Assembly (NCBI GenBank): GCA_958510825.1
Contig: OY294049.1
Coordinates: 7,874,001-7,938,000 of the forward strand
Source of the DNA: Brachypterus glaber
Lineage: Eukaryota; Arthropoda; Insecta; Coleoptera; Kateretidae
Direction of reading: 5' to 3'
Length of the DNA stretch: 64,000 nucleotides
Shown here: piece by piece, positions 25,879 to 37,800 of the stretch
Layout: every line of letters begins with the position of its first letter
Numbering within the stretch: the stretch's first letter is position 1
The notes under the pieces: generated by a model
Told to the model about the DNA's origin: nothing
The model's input: only the letters and a program-made list of their open reading frames with translations
The model's database searches: none
Translations under genes and position numbers: made by a program

Positions 25879-28800
25879 CAATTTTCTCGATAATATTTTG
25901 TATGTCGTGAAAAATAGTGAAATAAGCACCTGCTTCTGAGCCATGGCCTGCATTTGCTGGAACATCTGACGTTCTTCTTCTTTGCCTAGAACAGACCCAA
26001 CACCCTAAGCATTAGTCCTTGCCCTACCACGTCCTTTTTAAAGGATATTAATCCTTCATTATTTCGTTGCTTATTTACACAAGTGTTTTTTGTTACACTG
26101 TAACTCTGAAAGACTCTTCTGCTGTTCTGTCTAGGTTATACGATTGTTGGATAGACATTAGTGCAAGCATTTATAGTTAGTCAACAAGGAACCAAACAAC
26201 AAATATCAATAAAAAAAGCAAATACTCTAGAGTAGAGCTCTATTCTGTTTTTCTGAATGATACGTTTACAGGCATTTCAGAAACCATGGAAAAACTAGAA
26301 TTCTTTTTCATAAATTTCAGGTGCGCTACTGTTTTTGAATTTTAGTAATGTTTTTTTGTATTTTTTTTTTTCGTTTTATTTTATTTATTATTCAGAAAGT
26401 GCGACTTTATTTAAAATTGTTATTTTTTAAACATAAAAATAATTTCTTTCAAGTAAATAGCAAAACACTTTGAATCCTCAATTTAAAATAAGTTGCGTTT
26501 CTGTAACCATAAATAATAAATTATTTATCTTAATGGTAATATTTTAATTTATTTTCTATGGTCTGTTTCATCAAGCAAGATAGTAAATTAAAAATCGCAC
26601 AGTGAATATTTTCAAAAGAGATTCGAATATTGGATGTGCGAATATACTGCGTAGTTTATTTTATAAAAAATAACTATATTCTATACACAAACATATACTA
26701 TTCAAACCTGTTGTAAAAATATTTACTGTGCGATTTTTAATTTACTATCTTGCTTGATGAAACAGACCATAGCTATCACCAAAAATTAATCAAATAAGCA
26801 TTTAATTTATTTCTGTAATAATACTTTTATGTATTACCTAGAAAAATATTTTAATATTTTAATTTGACTAAAAATCCATAAACACTATATATATAGGGAA
26901 AGTCCATTGAAAAATTTTCGATCTTCTAAAAATCTTAGCAAACATCTCGAAATCCTCGGTAATTTTCGACAAGATTACGAAGATTTTTCATAAATCTTAG
27001 ATATCTTACGGAAAAGCTCAAAAAATTTTCATTGGTAGTCCAAGTACAAACAAATATTTTGTAGTGTATAACTGTTTTTATTGACGTTGATTTCTTGTTG
27101 GTTGACTATATCCCTTTAAAATTAGATAAGAAAGTTGTCAGGAAGACTCGTGTGCAGGGAACAAGCAAATAGGGTCTAGATAAAGAAGTTGTACACAGAA
27201 AAATTATGGAGTTACACTTACCCATGCCTTTATTCTGAAGCATCTCTAGAAGTTTTTTAATACTTTCGTCACGTGCTTGTAGGGTTTGTTTTTGTGTTTC
27301 TATTCGTAATTCAAGCTCCTGTAAAGTTACAATTAAAAAAATGGAATGCCGTTAAAACTAGTCAGTGATAATGAAATGAACTTTAGAATAGGAAAATATG
27401 GCATAAATAAAACTATAAAATTTAAATAAAAATGTACCGGATAAACTTTTGGTGCACGGAAAATCGGAATATGTTTGTTGTTTTTAATTATTGATACGTT
27501 TTTAGAATAAAATGTACGGTTTATTTGTTTTCCTACAAAAGATTTGTTTTTTGTAGTTCTTCGTAACTCATTCTCCTGTAAAATCACAATTAATTAAATG
27601 GAATTCTCTTTAAAATGGTCAGTGTCAATGGAACGAAACTTAGGAATATAATGAAAATTTGAAATTGAAATAAAAATATACCGAATAAACTTGTTATCAC
27701 AGAAAATCTGAATGTATTTATTATTATACTATTCACAGCGCCTCCGCTAGAATAGTATTATACGGTAGTTTCGAATTTTCCAAAATCGCCAAAAAAGGTC
27801 ATACACAAATAATTCTTGGATACAAATGTGTTTCATAAAAAATAAGAAATTTTGAAAATATCTGTCTGTCCGTCTGTCCGTTTTGTCACGTTTTTTGTTA
27901 ACACTATATTTTTGAAAGTAATCTCCTCAAAAACAAAAAAAATATGGGGGGTTAAACTTAAAAAAAAAACTATTATTTCAATTTTTTTTTCTTTTTCGCA
28001 AAAAGAAAATAAAAAAAAAATAAAATTTTTTTAAATGTTTAATTTTTTTTTTTTTGATTTTTTGTTTTTTTTTTTAAGATCTAATGTAATCTATTTGGAA
28101 AATTCAATATACCATTTACTGTAAATAGTGTATAACGGAATGCCTAGCATTACATATCTTCACGGCTTGTTTTTATTTATTGATATGTTTTCAGAATAAA
28201 ATTTATGTTTTCCTACAAACGATTTATTTTTTGTTTATTTTCATAACGCTAGCTCCTGCAAAATCACAGTTAATAACAGAGAATACAGTTTAAAATAGAC
28301 ACTGATAAAGTCCAAACGAACTTTACGAAAATAAAATTTTAAAATTTCCAATAAACCGAATAAACTTTTTTACATTAAAAATTTAATGTGTTTATTGTTT
28401 CTATTTATTGAAATCTATATTTTTTAATATTTTCCTATATTTTTTATGGTTCTGTTCGTAACTGAGCTGGAGTCGTAATTAATAATATGGAATGTCGTTT
28501 GAAATAATCAGTGACGATGGGACAAAATGTAAAATGAAAATATGTTGTAAATAAAATTCTAAAATTGAAATAGGCCTTATAGACTAGGCGGTATCTGTTT
28601 TAGGTTGGGTGAATCGGATAGTATTATACATTTTTGGATCAATGGGTCTAGAATATCACTAGAAATGATGATAATTTCACTATGCGCATAAAATAAACCA
28701 AGGGCTTCACTTTTTATTTAACAAAATCGAGAAGAAATTCATTTTTTTTTTCTTGTTTTCGTTCATATATCTCTGGAACTATTCATTTCAGACAAATATT

Positions 28801-31800
28801 GAAAAGGAAAAAAAGTTTTGTAATTGAATTTTATACATGCTAAAATTAGTTGCAAATCGAAAAAATTATTATTCTTGCAAAAATAGTAAAAATCACAAAA
28901 AGGAGTAAAAAATCGATTTTTTTTTCGTATACCTAAAGTATACTTAGGACCTTCAAAACTGGTCCAAGGAAACTTTATGATGTGCTGAACTGTCACACCA
29001 AATTTCATCAATGTATAAAATTCAATTACAAAACTTTTTTTCCTCTTTAATATTTGTCTCAAATAAATAGTTCCAGAGGTATATGAACGAAAAGGAGAAA
29101 AAAAAATGAATTTCTTCTCGATTTTGCAACATTTTGTTAAATAAAAATTGAAGCTCTTGGTTTGTTTTATGCGCATAGTGAAATTATTATTTCTAGTGAT
29201 ATTCTGGACCCATTGATCCAAAAATGTAGGATACTATTCGATTTACCCAAACGTGGGTGTTTGGATTGAAAAAGCTTTTAGTACATAGAAAATGTTAGAG
29301 TTAGAGTTTATATTGTTATCTTTATATTGACATATTTTTAGAATATTCATTTATTTTATTTATTTTTATACAATCGAATGAGTTTGCGTAAAATGCTTTA
29401 GGTTAATTGTTTAATGAATGATATCTTATGATTTTTCTTGATTTTTACCTTAATAGTATCCCTTAAAATCGCAATTTCCCTTGTTAAGTGTTCATTTTCC
29501 TGATATAAACCTTCCATTTGTTGTTGCATTTCTAAACTTGGACCTCTCATTCTCATCCTGAGTTCTTCTTCTAATTGACGTACCAACATTGCTTGTTTCT
29601 GCGTAAAATCAAATAGTTATTCGCTATAATTTTTATTTGAAATATTACGAGTAAAATATTATAAAAATATTACGAGTAAAATATTATATATTTCTTTCCC
29701 TGATAAAAAAATCTGCATTTATGTACAACGAATATGTATTAAAAACAACGCCAAACATCACTAAAACATCTGCACTGAAAAGTGAATTTAAAAACATTTA
29801 CAAATTCTTTTCCGAAATCAGTTTTCAGAACCTGTTAAATTTTACATTAATAATGTAGCAATTTTTTTTAGCTTAAATATTTTTATTAATTGATTTTTAT
29901 TGATTATAATCAATAAAAATGAGTAGGAGTTATTATTACAGGGAAGAATGTTAGCCAGTTTATTATTCTACTTGCCTGGTTTTCATTACTAAGTAATTTT
30001 AACTGATCATTAATCAGACTATATTTGGCAGACTCTTCTTTTCTCAGGGCCCTTTCCTTTTTCAACTCAGGACTCCAGAAAGTTTTGATCGAGTGCATAG
30101 AAGATCCTAACTTTTGATTAGTCAGTTCTAACTCCTTCTTTAAATTTCCTAGCTCTCTTTGTAGATCCGAGTTTTGATGTTGTAGTTCTCCCAAAAAGGG
30201 TTGATGGGAAGTAGGAGACTGCCGTGCCGATCTGGAGCTGTAGGGCTCGTCGTCAAAGTATAGGCCTCTTTCGAGAGATCGGTCACGGCGATCGCGAATT
30301 GGTAGGAACTCGCGCTCATGATCTACTGTTGGACCTCTGTCCAAGGATTGGTACCGGACTGACATTGGATTAGTTGGTCTACAAAAAATTTAAAAAAAAT
30401 TGACACAAGCTATATGTTACGTAATATGTTTTTAATTTATTTTGTTTATTTATTTGTTTATTGTCGTTTTAAGACCTACTAATAGGTAGTTTATATCATA
30501 ATAGACAGTTTATAAAATAAAAACTTTGCAGGTACTTCAAACTTAATTCCTTATAATAAAGCTTAATAAAGTTTTGTTAGCAAAAAAGAAATTAATTAAG
30601 CAAATAAACGAGCAAATAAAAAAGATGGAATAATTTTTAAATAAATAAATCACACGGTTGGACCTCTGCCCAAGTTCTGGTATTGAGCTGACATTGGATT
30701 ATCTGGTCTACAAAGAATTTTGTTAATATTTTGATAAAATCTAGTGTATATTACCCTCCGCAGATTAAATGTTTATAATAGCTTTAAAATTATTAATAGC
30801 TAACAATAGACTTAGTTCAACTAAATTAGTTGATATACGAAGAACAAGAGAACAAGGGTATATCGGGTATACTATACCCACATATTAAATTTTTAGAACA
30901 ATGATAATAGCAATTTATAATTTATATGTACAAAATTTGAAAACTTTAAATCGTTTAAAGTTTACTAAGTAAGGTCGTGTTTATGGTCTGTTTTTTCAAG
31001 CAAGATAGTAAATTAATAATCGCATAGTGAATATGTTCAAAACAGATTCGAATATTGGATGTGTGAATATACTGCTTAGTTTATTTCATAAAACATAAAT
31101 ATATTCTATACACAAACATATACTATTCAAACCTGTTGTAAAAATATTTGCTGTGCAATTTTTAATTTTACGTCTTTTTGATTAACCTAATAATTAAAGT
31201 ATATAAAAATCTTTAGATATAGCATCCATCAGGTAAGATTCATATGCGATATGCAGTTTTACTGTGAAAGCAAACTTTCTACCAGACATAAAAATCATGC
31301 ACCATACAAAAAGTGCAATGTTTAGAGAAAAAAATAGCAAATAATTATCATTTCAAAAAATATTAATTTTAATTTTTTGTCTAAAACTATATAAAATCAC
31401 TTTATGTCTAAAAATATACTCTACTACTTAAGGGTAAAACTGATGTTATTAACAACAGTTTTATGAATATTTGTAATTCTAACCTAATAATATTAAAATA
31501 ATATAGACGCCATATTACAATCCCATTAGAATTATTTAAGAATATGTATTTGGGAATATTCTTAGCAAAATACTCTAATCATGCTTAGCATGTGCACTAT
31601 AGCATTATCCTAAAAATATTCCCATTAGAATATTTTAAGAATATGAATTGGGAATATTCTTAGCAAAATACTCTAATCATGCTAAGAACGTTTAGAGTAG
31701 AAGTACTAATGCTACTACAGCAGTGCACTTTTTAAGAACATGCTTAGCATGTTTACAGCATTATGCTAAGAACCTTTTCAAGGGAACGATTAAAAAACCT

Positions 31801-34800
31801 ACTTAGGATGAAGTGTGTTATCAGGGTACCTACTTGTTTCAAACACCCCACTGTAGATATAATTTTTCAGATGTTCATGAACTTTAAACGATTTCTTTCT
31901 GGTGCAAATTGTGTTTTAAATTAGCGTAACTATACTTAGTTTAAAATTTCTAGTACGAACTCGTGGTTTATTTTTAATACATTCAATTTTATTAATCAAA
32001 TGTGCTCTAAACACTACATTCATATGTGCATATACTGCGCTGACGAATGCTTAATGGAAGCTGTATACGTTTCTAAATTAAAGTCGTTTATTAAAGCAGA
32101 GCCGTAGCGAAGGCAATTTATTAAGGGGGGTAATGTTAAATGATTGAATTACCAACTTTTTTTTCCAGAAAAACTAGTGATGATAAAAAAGCACATCATC
32201 TCAATTTTTCCCAACTTTTTGTTTTACCCACACCCACTTTTTAAATTTTTCTACAAATTACCAACTTTTTCGATGTGATTGAGGGTAAGGATGTTTCTTC
32301 TTTGCCCCGTGGCTACGGACCTGTATACAAGGTCGGCCAAAAAATTATCGTAAGTTATAAAAGGTGAAAAAATAGCGAAAACAATGACTTTTGCTGAAGT
32401 ACCAGGGGTAGCAAGGGTGTAGATAATGGGAGTAATTGGGGTAATTACCCCCCCATTGAATAAAAATATATGTTTTTTATTACATTATTCTATACAAAAA
32501 TATAAATTTGCCTTTTTTTATTTTTAATCTCGAAAAAATATCTAAGATCTTGGTATTACCCCCCCTTTCATAGAAAAAAAACATCTACGCCCTTGAGGGG
32601 TAGTTACTACTATAATATACTTATATTTTCTTGTACTCTTAATCGTTCTTGTTTAATTTGATTTTTAAATAAATATTATAAAATTGTGTTATGCATAAAA
32701 AGTCACAATGTAAAAATTTTCATGCCTGCATAGCAATTGCATTTTAGTAAAAATTATTTTACAAAATTATTGTGTTCAAATAAATTTGTTTTTAGCATGA
32801 CATTATATCATAATATGATGAGGTATTTATTTGGTTTATTTTCCATTAAAATATGAAACTTTAAAAGAAAAATATGTCAGTTTGTCAAAGAAACAATTTT
32901 ATTGACTTAAACTACGTCTTTAGTAAATTAAAGGACGATTTTGTTATTTTTGCGAAATTATTTTGTTAAATTATAGTTGGATTCTGTCGAACTCATAAGG
33001 CAGCATGTCGAACTAATAAGGGAGTATGTCATAATAGTTATTTTATAGTTTGCTACAAAATATTGAAAGTAGTTTCCAAAATTATAATCTGGTGCAATAG
33101 TAGAAAGAAAATAGGTTGGGTATAAACAGGGTGGCCTAAACTTATTTATTCAGGCTACATATCGTAGACGGTTAAGGTAATCAGCTCTGACAAGAAAAAT
33201 GTTTATCCACGGCCGTAATTAATAGGTCCATAAATCACGGGTCTGTAAAAATAAACCGTTTAAACTTTTAAACGGCTACGGATAAAGTAGAATTCTACTA
33301 GCGTATAATATCTGTTAATCATTCGGGTGTTTCGTCACTCGCCTATCGGCTCGTGTCATAAAATTCACCCTCATTTTGTAATAGCTCATTGAATAATATA
33401 CTATTATCTGTAAGAATCTATAAGTTCATAAAAACCAGGGGAAAAAAAGTTATTGTATGGTCGTACATGACTATGCAAAATTTTGTATGATTATTTCTGG
33501 ATTTTGACGATGTATGAATTTTGACCCGGTATGATCATACATAAATATGCATGATTATGCATAATTTTAGGTAAAATTATGCATGATTAGGTATAATTAG
33601 ACATTATAATAATTATACAAAAACTTCATGCATGGCCAGATATGGTGCACCTTCGCCAAAATTTTATGCATGATCATACATAATTAGGCATAGGTCTAAC
33701 ATAATTATGCATATACCCATACATGTTTATGCATAATTGTGTATGATCATACCGGGTCAAAAATAATACATGGTCAAAATCCAGACATAATCACACATAA
33801 TTATGCATAATTATGTCTAGTTTTACCTAAAATTAAGCAAAATTATGCATAATTATGTATGATTATACCGGATCAAAATTCATACGGTCGAAATCCAGAC
33901 ATAATCAGACATAATTATGCATAATTATGTCTAGTTTTACCTAAAATTAAGTAAAATTATGCATAATTATGTATGATTATACCAAATCAAAATTCATACA
34001 TGGTCAAAATCCAGACATAATCACACATAATTATGCATAATTATGTCTAGTTTCACCAAAAATTCAGTAAAATTGTGCATAATTATGTATGATCCGATAC
34101 CGGGTCATAATTCATGGTAAAAATCCAGACGACCATACATAATTATGCATAATTTTACGTAAAATTAGACATAATTATGCATAACTATGCATGATCATAC
34201 AAAAAGTTTTTTTCCCCGGGAATAATAATGATATAATACTAGTAGGTACTTTTTATCAGTATATATTATAATAAAAAATAAATATTGTTTTGATTAATTA
34301 TGTGTATTTTTGTTTTTTTTTTTGGTCCATATTCCTTATTGTGAAATTTGGTTAAAAAAAACTATTTTTTCAATAGATATTTTATATTAAATGCTAATAT
34401 AAAGAGGTCAGAGTGCGTGGAGCCATTGATTTTTAACTGAATCGATTTTGAAACTAAAGAAATCCCTTAAAATATTTAGCTATTATATCGCGAATACTAT
34501 TGTCGAGCGTTGCTTTTGTCGACAAGACTGCATCTTTCATGAAAGAGTATCGTCAAAGTCCTTTGAATTTTTTCGACCCATTTTAATTCTATTGTACACG
34601 AAGTATACACGCTTTTATTTAGTGCATGTTATTTAGTGCACTTTCTTGTTTTTTTTTTAGTTTGTGAGTTGGTTAAATAGTGTTTGATTTTGCACTCACT
34701 TCCCGTACAAGTTCTACGGTACAACAATGACATTTGGCAGTTAGGTATTACCGGTATACCGGTGACTATTTATCATAATATCGGTTTTAACCAATAAAAA

Positions 34801-37800
34801 CCAAGGCATTACCATAACGACGGGATATTTTCGTCTCGAATATATACCAAGCTTGATAATGTAATACTATAACAAAATATTAACTAAAATGCAAAATTAA
34901 GGCAATTTGTATATCTTATTAGCTTATTTTTATTTAATATTAATAAAATTTAACGAATTTAGGTCGTTTTTATTCCAAAAATTATAAATGTCAAACATGA
35001 ATTTATTGTCAAAATAAATTAACATCAAATTAATTATTATTAATTTATTCAAATTAATTTTGAAGATTTAAATTGTTAAAAAATTGCTTTAAAAAATAGT
35101 CATGCAAATTTACCTCCAGATTCGGCATATTTTCGATCCATCCGACATTTTCACTTCGTGAAAATTTCGGATATATCGAAAATATACCTCTCTGTCAGTG
35201 TATTAGATATGACTATTTTTTTCAACTATCATAATATCGGTTTCAACCAATAAAAAACAAGGCATTACCATAACGACGGGATATTTTCGTCTCGAATATA
35301 TATCAGTTTTCTAGTTCTTTGATATGACGAGCTTGATAATGTAATATTATAACAAAATATCAACTAAAATACAAAATTTAGGCAATTTTTATGTCTTATT
35401 AGCTTATTTTTATTCAATATTAATAAAATTTAACGAATTTAGATCTTTTTTATTCCAAAAATTAGACATGTCAAACGTGAATTTATTGTGTCAAAATATA
35501 TTAACCTCAAATTAATTATTATTAATTATTTATTTAAATTACTTTTAAAGATTTAAATTGTTAAAAAAATGCTTTAAAAAATAAAATAAACCTTCAGATT
35601 CGGTATATTTTCAATACATCCGAAATTTTCACTTCGTAAAAATTTCGGATAAATATACATCTCTGTCGGTGTATCACATATGACAATACAATTATAAAAA
35701 ATAAATAAATACCCAACCCCACCCCACAGGGGCAAGGGACATCCCCTTTAATATTTTCTAGTTTTTAAGGTCGCTAAAATTAAATTAAATTAAATTTTCT
35801 AACCACATACTCAGCGCCCTGGAAACGGGGATATAAATTTCAAAAGTTTTGCAATATTTTCATAAAAATTGGTTCTTAGAGCTTTTTGAGGTCCCTAACG
35901 TGGATTTACTCTACTGGTAAAATTACAACTTTTACATTTTTAACTAAGTGTGTAATGTTAAAATATTACCAATATATTACAAATTATTCAATTAGTTTAA
36001 GCAATTTTTTTAATTTTTTTTGTGTTAAAAAGTATGCATTTTATTATTTCTGTATTTTTATTTATTACATTAAAAACGAATACTTCTACATTTTATCGAA
36101 AATCTAAGATTGGAATAAGTATAAAAATAATTTCCATGATTTATTCCCGAGTTATAAATAAATAAACAAACTTTTAGCACGAATAGTCACAAAATAGCAA
36201 TCCAAATGGTTTTCAATTTCTCAAAGTTAATATTTCAAATATCCGCTGAACAAAATTTTACTCAACACTATTTTCAACTTGAAAATAAATAAGCTTTATA
36301 AAACACATGTTTATTTATCTAACTGAACTGCTTATATAAATATAATTAAATTATCTAATTTCAAAATTCAATGATTGATATAAAAAGGGGGCGACGAGAA
36401 GCGACGCCTGTTTTCTTGGTACTAGGTAAATACAGGAGTAAGCCATCCTAAAATTCATTGTATTGCTGTAGGAACTCATTGAGGTTTTTTGAATATTATA
36501 GGATTCCCGAACTCAATTTACAAATTTTCAAGCGAGGTTTACCCCTCGATAAATATAATACTTCTTTTTCAGTTTTCTAAACAGGAAAATTTGAAATAAT
36601 AGATTCAATTTATGTGGCACCGATTTAGTACAGACGTAGGGAGGGATAGAAATTCAGAAATAATTTTGGAAAAAATGACCCATTGAGAAATAGAATAGAA
36701 CTTAATATTTTTTGTTTTTAAAAAATATGGAAAAATTAATTTTTAAAATGGTAGAGACAAAAGTAGTATTAAATGCAAGAATTTAAACAACTTTATCATT
36801 AATAATGATTATTCTGTATACCTAACTTAAAAAAAAAATTGCAGGCAAGATTTAAAAAAACTATTCTGCTAGTCGTATCCTTATGTGTGTAATAAATAGT
36901 CGTGAGATATATGATAGGTTGAAGAAAATAAATTTGTAGCTTGCCTACGTCTCGTGTATATGTTTACATCTCAACAGGGCTAAACAATCAGAGAGATAAA
37001 AATTATAAAATATTAGTAGTAATAATTTTTTCATCTCTCTGATTGTTTAGCTCTGATGAAGTGTAAACATATACACGAAACGTAGGCAAGCTACAAATTT
37101 GTTTTCTTCAACCTATCCCATATCTCACGACTATCATAGTATTTAAAAAAATATTTTTCGTTGAATATCTTCAATTTTTGAATGCGAAAAATAATTGGAT
37201 TACCCCCCTTCTTCAGATGCGCCCCTGAATAAAAGACTTTTCTTTATGTACAATGTACATTGTACCTATATGTTCATCATGAACATGAACAGTTCATGTT
37301 CATGTAAATAATACTATTTTTTCTTAAATCCAGTGACACCCTTGGTCCAATAACTCTAAAAAGCTTAGAAACCTTTCCTTTTAAACAAATTTGTTTATTA
37401 AAATAATAATTTTTAATTAAATCGATTAAACACTTTTTTATTATACCGCATATTAAATTATGTTAAATTCGTCATATCTATTTAGGACCACTAATCATAT
37501 CCATTTGTATAATATTTTTCATAAGTAGCTTATAGAAAACAGACATTTAAACGTTTGTAGTTATTATCCAAATCTCTATACTTATTCTATATGTAAATAT
37601 AAGATTTATTTAAATTATGTACATCATTTTTTGTATTAGTTTTTATTAAGTTTTAAACTTAAAAAATACTCTGCTTCGTCATAATACTAGGACCACACCT
37701 ATTGAGTTTGATTTAAAAAAATTAAAATAATAATTTTTATCCAGATCTCTGAAACTATTATTACTATGTATCAACTTTTGTATTAAGTATTATTAAGTTT

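Noticed and set aside
28763..29221. 152-codon minus-strand frame
   Set aside because: It falls entirely within the 28603-29252 palindrome, with no domain and composition typical of AT-rich chance frames.
31522..31688. CRISPR-like repeat-spacer array
   Set aside because: Only two long diverged units in a eukaryotic intron; no short regular repeats or spacers.
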